Shown: positions 4,340 through 10,612 of the stretch, in pieces
Numbering within the stretch: the first letter of the stretch is position 1
Layout of the letters: the number at the start of each line of letters is the position of its first letter
DNA from: UBA3076 sp964646435
GTDB lineage: Bacteria > Desulfobacterota > Dissulfuribacteria > Dissulfuribacterales > UBA3076
Assembly (NCBI GenBank): GCA_964646435.1
Contig: CAZYEJ010000056.1
Span: forward strand, 1 to 10,612
Reading direction: 5' to 3'
DNA: 10,612 nt
The notes under the pieces: generated by a model
What the model was told of the DNA's origin: nothing
The model's input: the letters and a program-made list of their open reading frames with translations, nothing else
The model's database searches: none
Made by a program: the position numbers and the translations under genes

Positions 4340-6688
4340 TTATCTGATGCAGGCTGCCTTAACCTGTTTCATATCTGTATCTCCCCTTAAGACCTTTTGT
4401 ATGCCGTCCTGTTTCAGGGTCGACATTCCATTCTTCATGGCATGCTCCCGTATCTCTCCCACGGGACGTTTCTCCTGTATAAGCTTCTTAAGACCGTCAT
4501 CCGACACCAGTAGTTCGTGGATTGCAAGCCTGCCTCTGTAGCCGGTCTTGTTGCAATGTTGGCAGCCCTTTGGCCGATAAAGTGTTAGTTCATTTAGGTC
4601 TGTTAACTCTAAGGGTTGAGTTGGATGATACCCGTACTCATGTAAAATATGTTTTTTCTCGTTGTCATCAGGCTGATAGGCCTCGCGGCACTTGGGACAA
4701 AGTCTTTTTACAAGCCTTTGTGCCAAGACCCCCAAGAGGGCGTCAGCAAAGTTGAATGGGTCCATTCCCATTCCTAAAAGCCTTGTAACTGTCTCAGGGG
4801 CGGAATTGGTATGGAGGGTTGAAAAGACCAGGTGACCTGTCAGGGATGCTTCTATTGCGGTTGTGGCAGTTTCTTCGTCTCGGGTTTCGCCGATCATTAT
4901 CACATCCGGGTCTGCCCTTAAAAAGGCCCTGAGGACCCGGGCAAAAGTCAGGCCAATATGGGGTTTCACCTGCACCTGGCGCAATCCATCCTGCATGATT
5001 TCTACAGGATCTTCCGCTGTCCAGATTTTTTTCTCAGGCCGATTTATATAGCCAAGTGCAGCATGCAGGGTAGTTGTTTTTCCTGATCCGGTAGGACCAA
5101 CTGCCAATATCAGCCCATAAGGCAATTGCAAAAGCTGTTTAATTTGCTCCAGGTTTTGATCAAGGAGTCCTATACGATCAAGCGGCATGGCCTCGGAAGA
5201 GGTCAGTAGCCTGAGTACGATATCTTCGTTGCCTTCAGTTGTGGGAAGTGTGGCTACACGTAATTCCAGGGTTTTACCGGAGCGAGTCTTGAACTTTATT
5301 TTTCCGTCTTGAGGCAGGCGTTTCTCGGCAATGTCAAGGTTGGACATAATCTTGATTCTGGAAATCATGGCCCGCCTGTAGTTATACGGAACGGTCTGAT
5401 AACGTATGCAATCGCCATCGATCCTGAAACGGACCAGGGCTCCCCGTTTGCCTGTCAAGGATTCAATGTGAATATCAGAGACCCGGCGCTGAAAGGCATC
5501 CTCTATAGTTTTGTTGGTTATCTGTACTACTACGTTATCAGCATCTGATGCTAAGCCATTATCCTCTTCCTCTAATTCCGTATCCTCATCAACCACTTCC
5601 AGTTGCTCAAACACGTCATCATCAGATCCTCCTGAGAAATATTTACCATAGAAATAGTCTATGAATCTGTTGATATCTTCCTTTAGGGAAACTACAAATT
5701 GAATTTTTTTGGCCTTAAGGACCCTTCTTATATTGTCTATTTTCGTTAAGTCATGGGGGTTATCCAGTGCAACTATAAGGGCCCCTGATTTTTCGCGAAT
5801 CGGGGCGCAGGAATTGGTCCTGAAAAAGTGTTCTTTGATACCGAGTATGCAAGCCGGTGTGGTTCCCACTTCCAGTTCGTCAAATTCCACAAAGGGGCAT
5901 CGATAGTATTCGCTGAGGGAGCGGCCAAGCTCTGTTTTGTCTATGCCAAGTTGGCTTAGCAGGATATTTTCTATGGATTTTTTCCCCTGTTTCGCCAGTT
6001 TTTTGGTCCTGTTGAGTTGTTCTTCAGAGAGGAGCTGATTACGAACCAGATAATAGAACCGGCCATATTTCTGAGCTGTTTGGGAAAGTTCCTCAAGCCT
6101 CTGTTTGGCGTTTCTAAAGGCGGGATCAAGACGGATGATTTGTTCCAGGGCCTCAATGGCTTTGGGCACCGCACCGGTTCGTTCATGGGTAAATGCCAGT
6201 TGATATAGTACATCCAGCCGTTCATCCTTTGACAGTTGTGTGTCCTCAAGCGCCTCCTGTAAATGTTCAAGGGCCTCAAAAGGCATATCCATCCGTCGGT
6301 ATGATTCTCCGATTTTCGCTCGAATTATTCCCGGCCTGTATCCTTCTTCAAGTAAGGATTTAAGCTCTTCTATGGCCTCTGAATAACAGCCCACATCCAT
6401 CAGGCCTATACAACTGTTGAATTTATTGTCCTGATATTCTTTAAAGTCTTCAGGGCTGGTGGCGGAATCCGTTTTTACTGACGGAACTGTTTCCATGCCA
6501 TCGACCTGAAGTCCTTCCAGGCGGGATTCTACTTCAGTATGGAAGGGATGGGACTTATCACCTGTCAGTTTCAGAAGCTCTAAATAAATACGACGAGCTT
6601 CTTCATCAAGACCTTGATTACGGTAAAAATCAGCTTCTGCCAACCTGGTTTTAATTAAATTGTCCGAAGTCGAATTTAGATTATTCAT
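4340..6688 (-). CDS. TPR-fused PilB/GspE-type secretion ATPase
   Basis: This 782-aa cytoplasmic motor ATPase belongs to the type II secretion/type IV pilus assembly family. Residues 12-40 and 90-200 form TPR-like helical repeats (for example YSEAIEELKSLLEEGY and AIEALEQIIRLDPAF). Residues 208-350 resemble the MshEN/T2SSE-N domain. An acidic linker lies at 353-385. The ATPase core has GPTGSGKT (531-538), Asp box TAEDPVE (557-563), Walker B PDVIMIGE (594-601), His box HLVFSTLHTNSA (619-630) and the zinc tetracysteine C664/C667 and C709/C712. All catalytic motifs are intact. PilB and GspE are usually about 500-570 aa, so the TPR region is the added part. Its ATG overlaps the upstream gene by 4 bp (ATGA), indicating coupling. 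No pilin or platform gene is nearby, so the machine it drives is unknown. Confidence 0.93.
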   Translation of the reverse strand: MNNLNSTSDNLIKTRLAEADFYRNQGLDEEARRIYLELLKLTGDKSHPFHTEVESRLEGLQVDGMETVPSVKTDSATSPEDFKEYQDNKFNSCIGLMDVGCYSEAIEELKSLLEEGYRPGIIRAKIGESYRRMDMPFEALEHLQEALEDTQLSKDERLDVLYQLAFTHERTGAVPKAIEALEQIIRLDPAFRNAKQRLEELSQTAQKYGRFYYLVRNQLLSEEQLNRTKKLAKQGKKSIENILLSQLGIDKTELGRSLSEYYRCPFVEFDELEVGTTPACILGIKEHFFRTNSCAPIREKSGALIVALDNPHDLTKIDNIRRVLKAKKIQFVVSLKEDINRFIDYFYGKYFSGGSDDDVFEQLEVVDEDTELEEEDNGLASDADNVVVQITNKTIEDAFQRRVSDIHIESLTGKRGALVRFRIDGDCIRYQTVPYNYRRAMISRIKIMSNLDIAEKRLPQDGKIKFKTRSGKTLELRVATLPTTEGNEDIVLRLLTSSEAMPLDRIGLLDQNLEQIKQLLQLPYGLILAVGPTGSGKTTTLHAALGYINRPEKKIWTAEDPVEIMQDGLRQVQVKPHIGLTFARVLRAFLRADPDVIMIGETRDEETATTAIEASLTGHLVFSTLHTNSAPETVTRLLGMGMDPFNFADALLGVLAQRLVKRLCPKCREAYQPDDNEKKHILHEYGYHPTQPLELTDLNELTLYRPKGCQHCNKTGYRGRLAIHELLVSDDGLKKLIQEKRPVGEIREHAMKNGMSTLKQDGIQKVLRGDTDMKQVKAACIR

Positions 6689-7224
6689 TTGTCAGATGGC
6701 TCGTAAACGCCGGTTAAGGCCTTTTCCAATATTTTTTTTTGTTCTTCAAGCATGTTTTTAATATTTTGCTGAAAATGATGTAGCTTTTCCATCCCCGGAG
6801 TCTGAGCAAGGAGCTTTTCAACTGGTAAAATGTAACTTATACAGTCATTAAGGATTTTGATATGGGATTCGACTGCATTTACGAGCACCGGGTGTTCAGG
6901 AAAATTCGGCTCAAGATCATTAACATTCTCAACAAGGCGTTCTGAAACCGGCTCCTCGGATACTTCGTGGGCAACTTCAGGCACTTTCATGTCTATGGCT
7001 GATTCAAGCTCCAGCCCTGAATCTAATTCCAATATCTTTTCGTCAGTGGTAATTTCTATCTGTTCAGACGGCCTCTGATCTGTTTTGTCTTGCGATAATT
7101 CTCTAACTTCACTAGTTAAAGGGTCTATTTCTATCTGTCGTGATGCACTAAATAGTTCGTCAATAGTACTTTCTATATTTTTAGTGAAATTTTCGGGATC
7201 AGGAATTTTTTGTGTCTGATCCAT
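6685..7224 (-). CDS. Acidic protein with helical C-terminus, in MglA-ATPase operon
   Basis: I do not recognise a family for this 179-aa protein. Residues 1-30 include an amphipathic NFTKNIESTIDELFSASRQ. Residues 35-110 are strongly acidic, rich in E, D, S and P, and probably disordered. Residues 113-170 form a likely helical hairpin (VNAVESHIKILNDCISYILP, a PG turn at 143-144, then KNMLEEQKKILEKALTG). No signal peptide or membrane segment is visible. AGGAGA lies 6 bp before the ATG. The stop overlaps the ATPase start by 4 bp. The arrangement suggests an adaptor between the upstream GTPase and the downstream ATPase, but that is inference from position only. Confidence 0.8.
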   Translation of the reverse strand: MDQTQKIPDPENFTKNIESTIDELFSASRQIEIDPLTSEVRELSQDKTDQRPSEQIEITTDEKILELDSGLELESAIDMKVPEVAHEVSEEPVSERLVENVNDLEPNFPEHPVLVNAVESHIKILNDCISYILPVEKLLAQTPGMEKLHHFQQNIKNMLEEQKKILEKALTGVYEPSDK

Positions 7225-7245
7225 GGTTGTTCTCCTTGAGTATTT

Positions 7246-7355
7246 GTAAGCGTTTACAGGGTGTTGCAGATGCGAGGCATACGGATACGCAGACGTACTC
7301 CCTGTACTTCAAGTGCCCGGCAACAAAGCAGATGTGGTGCCCTGTGAACGCTTAC
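7246..7355. repeat. 110-bp palindromic repeat between mglA-like gene and its partner
   Basis: The ends are a 16-bp inverted repeat, GTAAGCGTTTACAGGG (7246-7261) against CCCTGTGAACGCTTAC (7340-7355), with one mismatch. The interior is GC-rich and has smaller dyads such as GTAC-TCCCT-GTAC. Size and ends fit a non-autonomous palindromic repeat. Its minus-strand end GTAAGCG provides the TAA stop (7352-7354) of the GTPase gene. It fills the gap to the next gene, whose Shine-Dalgarno sequence begins just beyond it, so the transcript should carry a large hairpin here. Confidence 0.75.
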
Positions 7356-7963
7356 GTTAAAAGATGCTTTGTTGCCACATAGTGGACGGTCCTTTTGCTT
7401 ATTTCTTTCAGGGTTTCAAAGACCCCTATGCCTTTAATGGCTGCTGTTTCAAAAATTTTAGTCTTAAGTTCTCTGTTCAGATCTATTTCAAGCTCTTCTT
7501 TAGTCAGTGTGGGTATGGATGTCGGCACCAGATCATATTTGTTGAATTGAAGAATAATCGGAATTTCTTTCAGAGTTAGATTGTGTTCAAGGAGATTGCG
7601 GTGCAGATCTTGGAAGCTTTCTATGTTTTTTTCACGACGTATCTTAAGATAGTCGGCAACAAAAACCAGACCATCCACACCCTTAAGAACCAGTTTCCTG
7701 GTCGCTTTATAAATTGCCTGACCGGGTACGGTGTAAAGCTGGATTCTTATATCAAAGCCATTTATTTTCCCCAGATATAAAGGAAGAAGGTCAAAAAAAA
7801 GCGTCCTCTCTCCTTTTGTCTCAATAGTCAGCATTTTGCCCCGAGCTTGATTACTTATGGCATTATATATGTAGAGCAAATTAGTAGTCTTTCCGGATCG
7901 TCCGGGACCGTAGTAGACTATCTTGCAATATATTTCCCTTTTGCTGAAATTTATTAGCGCCAT
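7352..7963 (-). CDS. mglA: MglA-like Ras-family small GTPase
   Basis: The 203-aa product closely resembles MglA, the Ras-like polarity switch that controls type IV pili and gliding motility in Myxococcus. It starts MALINFSKREIYCKIVYYGP, has the P-loop GPGRSGKTT (19-27), switch I around ETKGERTLFFD (48-58), the MglA-specific TVPGQ in place of DTPG (78-82), KLVLKGVDGLVFVAD, G4 NKYD (141-144) and a G5-like ETAAIKG (172-178). No lipidation motif is present. No MglB-type Roadblock GAP lies in the window. The start is fixed by homology; the Shine-Dalgarno sequence is poor. It is first in a minus-strand operon with the acidic protein and the TPR-ATPase, which supports a link to a pilus or secretion motor. 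Orthology to Myxococcus MglA is not proven. Confidence 0.93.
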   Translation of the reverse strand: MALINFSKREIYCKIVYYGPGRSGKTTNLLYIYNAISNQARGKMLTIETKGERTLFFDLLPLYLGKINGFDIRIQLYTVPGQAIYKATRKLVLKGVDGLVFVADYLKIRREKNIESFQDLHRNLLEHNLTLKEIPIILQFNKYDLVPTSIPTLTKEELEIDLNRELKTKIFETAAIKGIGVFETLKEISKRTVHYVATKHLLT

Positions 7964-7989
7964 ATTTAATTATTTTTGGCCAAATGCCT

Positions 7990-8018
7990 TTTCTATTCAA
8001 AGACTCACAAACTCTCAA
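7990..8018 (-). promoter_or_regulatory. Candidate promoter of the MglA-like operon
   Basis: On the minus strand TTGAGA (8013-8018) and TAGAAA (7990-7995) are separated by 17 bp, 27 bp upstream of the GTPase start codon. Both hexamers are partial consensus matches. This is the best candidate in the gap. Confidence 0.4.
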
Positions 8019-8096
8019 CTGAGATTCCTGAACTTAAGGCTCTAAAGCCTTTATCGACCGGATCATTCAATATGTTAAGGATTTTCTATATGCAAG

Positions 8097-8115
8097 CCAC
8101 CGGCTATGCCGGTGG
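8097..8115. repeat. Perfect GC-rich hairpin, REP/IS200-end-like
   Basis: CCACCGGCTATGCCGGTGG is a perfect 8-bp stem with a 3-nt TAT loop. Such GGCTATGCC hairpins resemble the subterminal hairpins of IS200/IS605 elements and REP sequences mobilised by TnpA-REP proteins. No TnpA gene is present. The hairpin has no T-run after it on either strand, so it is not a typical terminator. Confidence 0.5.
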
Positions 8116-8188
8116 TCATGAATACATGGATTACTGTGAAGTGGGTGAAATACAAAAAAGTAACATTTTTTAGGTAAAGGATGGTTTT

Positions 8189-8354
8189 GTAACTTCTCAA
8201 TAAATCCGGGCAAATCACATTTTGCGACTATCCACTGGATTCCTCCCCGGTTTTCACCGGGGTGACGCGGCGGAATGACGGGCAGTTACATCCAAACGTC
8301 ATTCCGGCGAAAGCCGGAATCCAGACATCTTACCCAGACTTATTGAGAAGTTAC
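8189..8354. repeat. Palindromic MITE-like element, copy B (166 bp)
   Basis: It begins GTAACTTCTCAATAA and ends with its inverted form TTATTGAGAAGTTAC; the outer 15 bp are perfectly complementary. The interior matches copy A (4035-4220) with about nine substitutions and lacks the 20-bp insertion. Both copies are preceded by TTTT. It lies between the transketolase terminator and the MglA-like operon promoter. Confidence 0.87.
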
Positions 8355-8393
8355 GTCTGGAAGCATTAACATGTTAGGATTATTTCCTTTTTT

Positions 8394-8428
8394 AATTCAA
8401 AATTCAAAATTTAGAATTCAAAATTGTG
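8394..8428 (+). repeat. Heptamer tandem array (AATTCAA)
   Basis: Units AATTCAA, AATTCAA, AATTTAG, AATTCAA and AATTGTG follow a strict 7-bp period. The array lies 39 bp from palindromic copy B and adjoins the hairpin at the transketolase 3' end. Confidence 0.75.
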
Positions 8429-8452
8429 TCTGAACGGCCTTTTCGTTCAGAC
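8428..8452 (-). terminator. Candidate terminator hairpin after the transketolase gene
   Basis: GTCTGAACG and CGTTCAGAC form a perfect 9-bp stem around a 7-nt loop, beginning 5 bp after the transketolase stop codon. On the minus strand it is followed by ACAATTTTG, a short and imperfect T-tract, so termination may be modest. Confidence 0.6.
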
Positions 8453-8457
8453 ATTAT

Positions 8458-10407
8458 TTAACTTAAGAGATCCCTCATGTTTTTGGCAAGGTTTTCAGCA
8501 TCAAGGCCCTGAACGCGATACAGGTCATCCGGCTTGCCTGAAGAACCATAGTGTGTCACTCCCAGAGTGAGGAGTTGCTGGTGTGCGCCTGCCGCTATAA
8601 GTACCTGTGCCACCATGGCCCCCATGCCTGTATGGGCTACATGGTCTTCAACTGTCACGAGGGGTCCTTTCTTGGCAGCCTCAAGTATTGCTTCTCTGTC
8701 TATTGGCTTGAGTGAGGCCATATTGAGCACACCTGTTGACAGGCCCTCCGAGTCAAGAATTGACCATGCTTCGAGAACATGGGATGTGGCTGAGCCATAG
8801 GTGAGAAAAGTGGCCCTATCCCCCTGTCTCAACCAGTCTGCCTGCCCTGGCCGAAACACATAGTCTACATCGAAAAACGGCTTTCCATCCTCTGTGGTAA
8901 TAATTGACAACTTGGACCTTCCCATACCCACAAAGACATTGCCCGGATTGGTGGCCAGATAACGGACTATCCTGTCAGTTTGATTTGGATCTGCCGGCAT
9001 AAATATGGAGAAGCCAAAGAGGTTGTTGAAAAGTCCCACATAGTCGATACTTTGATGGGTCGGGCCATCTTCTCCAACGTCCAATCCTACGTGAGTAGAC
9101 ACAATTTTGAGGTGGGTTTCATTGAGGTCATTTAAACGGTGCTGGTTGTAAGTCTCTGCCGCGGTAAAGACCCCAAAGGTGCTGAAAAAGGTAACTAATC
9201 CCTCTCTGCTCACTGCTCCGGCGCAGGTAGCTGTGTGGTGTTCTTGTATGCCTGCCTCTATGAAGGCAGTGGGGGAAACATGGTGAAACCCCTGCATTTT
9301 TACTGATCCTTCCAGATCACAGCTAAATCCTACAATTTTTGGGGCGGAATCCTGAACATTGTTTTTTTGAGCCAGATCCTTTAATGCTGCGCCGTATGCA
9401 GAGCGGCAGTCTGTTTTGGTCTCAACGCCGTAAACAATGGGTTCTCCAGGGTCAATAGATGGGAAATCTATCTCTGGTATTTTGCCGGGTCCCTTTATTT
9501 TGTGTTCAGCCCTGTTTTTTGACCACAGCTCAAGTAGGTCCTGATCTTGTCCCAGTTCTCTCAAAGCCGCCTTGGCATCATCTTTTGGCAGCGGAGACCC
9601 ATGATACTTTGCCTTGTCTTCCATAAAAGAGATGCCTTTTCCCATGATGGTACGCATGACCATAACCGTGGGACGGCTGGGCACAAGGCCGTCATGTACC
9701 CATGCCCTTTTCAGTGCATGGAATATGGTCTGGAAATCATGGCCATCCGGTACATACAATACATTCCAGCCTGCGGCAGTGTATTCATCCCTTACATGGA
9801 CCGGCATGACATCTTCAGTGAGACCTCCAATCTGGAGGTGATTTCTGTCGACTACACCGATCAGGTTTCCTTGCCCGAATTTTGTTGCAAAACGTCTGGC
9901 TTCAGCTATCTGTCCCTTCTGCTGTTCTCCGTCGCCCATGAGGACGATTGTTTTGCCCGGTCGACCAAGGAGATTTTGGGCAAGACATATGCCTGTACCT
10001 ACTGAAAGTCCCTGGCCAAGATTTCCGGTATTCCACTCAATTCCCGGCATGGTTTGTTCTACGTGGCCGGCACAGGGTGAACCGGCACGACGAAACTCGG
10101 TAAGGAAATCTTCCTCTGAGAAATAACCAAATTCAGCGAGTACGCTGTATACGCACGGAGAGATATGCCCGATGCTCACGACTACGCGATCACGGTCCGG
10201 CCAGCGGGGTTCTGACGGACGATGTTTGATTATGCCGTAAAGGACAAGCAGGGTGTGCAGGGAAGAAAGAGAGCCACCCGGATGACCGCTTTTTGCAAGG
10301 GTAGTGGAAAGGATAATGCGCGTGGCACATCTGTTCCACATGGTCTGTAGCTCAGAGATCTGTTTTTGTGTGAGTTCGTTTTGTTTTTCTATATCTATGT
10401 GAAACAT
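8458..10407 (-). CDS. tkt: Transketolase (thiamine-diphosphate enzyme)
   Basis: This cytoplasmic TPP/Mg enzyme of the non-oxidative pentose phosphate pathway is full length. In numbering from the first ATG it shows SGHPGGSLS (42-50), the GDG-X-N cofactor motif (GDGEQQKGQ at 160-168 to N191), the pyrimidine-domain glutamate region GIQEHHTAT (388-396), DGPTHQ (449-454) and a complete C-terminal domain. Two ATGs lie six bases apart. I chose the second (10407, 649 aa) because GAAAG lies 6 bp before it but directly abuts the first (10413). Residues such as IAEARRFA, where transketolases usually have a Trp, and EHH differ from classical enzymes, so a narrow or alternative ketol-transfer role is possible. 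The 5' leader is the right copy of the 58-bp repeat. Confidence 0.92.
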   Translation of the reverse strand: MFHIDIEKQNELTQKQISELQTMWNRCATRIILSTTLAKSGHPGGSLSSLHTLLVLYGIIKHRPSEPRWPDRDRVVVSIGHISPCVYSVLAEFGYFSEEDFLTEFRRAGSPCAGHVEQTMPGIEWNTGNLGQGLSVGTGICLAQNLLGRPGKTIVLMGDGEQQKGQIAEARRFATKFGQGNLIGVVDRNHLQIGGLTEDVMPVHVRDEYTAAGWNVLYVPDGHDFQTIFHALKRAWVHDGLVPSRPTVMVMRTIMGKGISFMEDKAKYHGSPLPKDDAKAALRELGQDQDLLELWSKNRAEHKIKGPGKIPEIDFPSIDPGEPIVYGVETKTDCRSAYGAALKDLAQKNNVQDSAPKIVGFSCDLEGSVKMQGFHHVSPTAFIEAGIQEHHTATCAGAVSREGLVTFFSTFGVFTAAETYNQHRLNDLNETHLKIVSTHVGLDVGEDGPTHQSIDYVGLFNNLFGFSIFMPADPNQTDRIVRYLATNPGNVFVGMGRSKLSIITTEDGKPFFDVDYVFRPGQADWLRQGDRATFLTYGSATSHVLEAWSILDSEGLSTGVLNMASLKPIDREAILEAAKKGPLVTVEDHVAHTGMGAMVAQVLIAAGAHQQLLTLGVTHYGSSGKPDDLYRVQGLDAENLAKNMRDLLS

Positions 10408-10408
10408 A

Positions 10409-10466
10409 GGCATCTTTCACGACAAGTCAAAAATAGTTTACACCTTGTTGATCTTGTGTTTTGGCA
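10409..10466. repeat. 58-bp inverted repeat, right copy
   Basis: The plus strand reads like the obgE 3' end, including GCATCTTTCACGACAAGTC and a TAG in register, and differs at five transitions from the left copy. It starts 2 bp before the preferred transketolase ATG and contains the alternative ATG at 10413. It therefore supplies that gene's leader and ribosome-binding region. Confidence 0.85.
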
Positions 10467-10468
10467 GT

Positions 10469-10489
10469 GAAATTTGAAATTTGAAATTG
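10469..10489 (+). repeat. Heptamer tandem array (GAAATTT)
   Basis: Two GAAATTT units and one GAAATTG lie 2 bp beyond the 58-bp repeat and about 40 bp from palindromic copy C. Confidence 0.65.
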
Positions 10490-10529
10490 GGAAAAACACA
10501 AAAATGTAGATGAGTTACCTAATTTCTAA

Positions 10530-10612
10530 GTAACTTCTCAATAAGTCAGGGTAACAGTCACTGGATTCCCGCCTTCGCGGGAATGACGATCGGGTGTGAG
10601 CGCCTGTCATTC
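10530..10612. repeat. Palindromic MITE-like element, copy C (cut by window end)
   Basis: It begins GTAACTTCTCAATAAGT like copies A and B. It then has an ACTGGATTCCCGCC hairpin half with GGCGGGAATGACG-type complement (10560-10588), and reaches GTCATTC, the start of the second half, at the window edge. The interior differs from A and B, so it is a divergent or rearranged member. Confidence 0.75.

Noticed and set aside
4209..4541. 110-codon plus-strand ORF
   Set aside because: It runs through repeats and then antisense to the C-terminus of the intact ATPase gene.
7976..8173. 65-codon plus-strand ORF upstream of the MglA-like gene
   Set aside because: It spans the candidate promoter and the REP-like hairpin, has no domain, and its middle is simply the hairpin translated.
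9547..10005. 152-codon plus-strand ORF
   Set aside because: It is antisense to the transketolase cofactor domain, whose frame has clear family motifs.
1..10466. The whole segment as a composite transposon bounded by 58-bp inverted repeats
   Set aside because: It contains essential genes (obgE, rplU, rpmA), has no transposase or recombinase, and one repeat copy is part of obgE itself.

Overview
The window looks like a piece of a Desulfobacterota (deltaproteobacterial) chromosome of moderate GC. This is an inference from the MglA-type Ras-like GTPase beside a PilB/GspE-type ATPase, the rplU-rpmA-obgE core, and abundant proteobacterial-style palindromic repeats; no rRNA or other marker settles it. 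Both edges fall inside repeats (a 58-bp repeat at 1-58 and a palindromic element running off the right end), so the window may be a whole repeat-bounded contig.

Layout. Almost all genes lie on the minus strand. From the right: a full-length transketolase (8458-10407); an intergenic stretch with a terminator hairpin, a heptamer array, a 166-bp palindromic element, an IS200/REP-like hairpin and a promoter; an apparent operon of an MglA-like GTPase (7352-7963), an acidic protein with a helical C-terminus (6685-7224) and a TPR-PilB/GspE ATPase of 782 aa (4340-6688), with a 110-bp palindromic repeat between its first two genes; a roughly 980-bp repeat-rich region carrying a decayed second PilB/GspE C-terminus; a RHH/PIN toxin-antitoxin pair (2712-3357); ribosomal protein genes rplU and rpmA (1846-2436); a plus-strand AbrB/PIN toxin-antitoxin pair (1152-1783); and obgE (31-1041).

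How the genes relate. rplU-rpmA-obgE is a widespread ribosome-assembly operon. Here a toxin-antitoxin pair on the opposite strand separates obgE from rpmA, and a second pair sits just upstream of rplU. The GTPase, acidic protein and ATPase cassette is the most distinctive functional unit. The last two genes overlap by 4 bp, the GTPase has the MglA-type TVPG switch motif, and the ATPase keeps every secretion-ATPase motif behind an added TPR region. I infer a switch-adaptor-motor module connected to type IV pili or type II secretion, although no pilin, platform protein or MglB lies in the window.

Repeats are unusually dense. They comprise three copies of one palindromic element with GTAACTTCTCAATAA ends, one GTAAGCG-ended palindromic element that supplies a stop codon, a 58-bp inverted repeat that forms the 3' end of obgE and the 5' leader of the transketolase gene, and several different tandem arrays that all have a 7-bp unit. 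I found no CRISPR, tRNA or rRNA.
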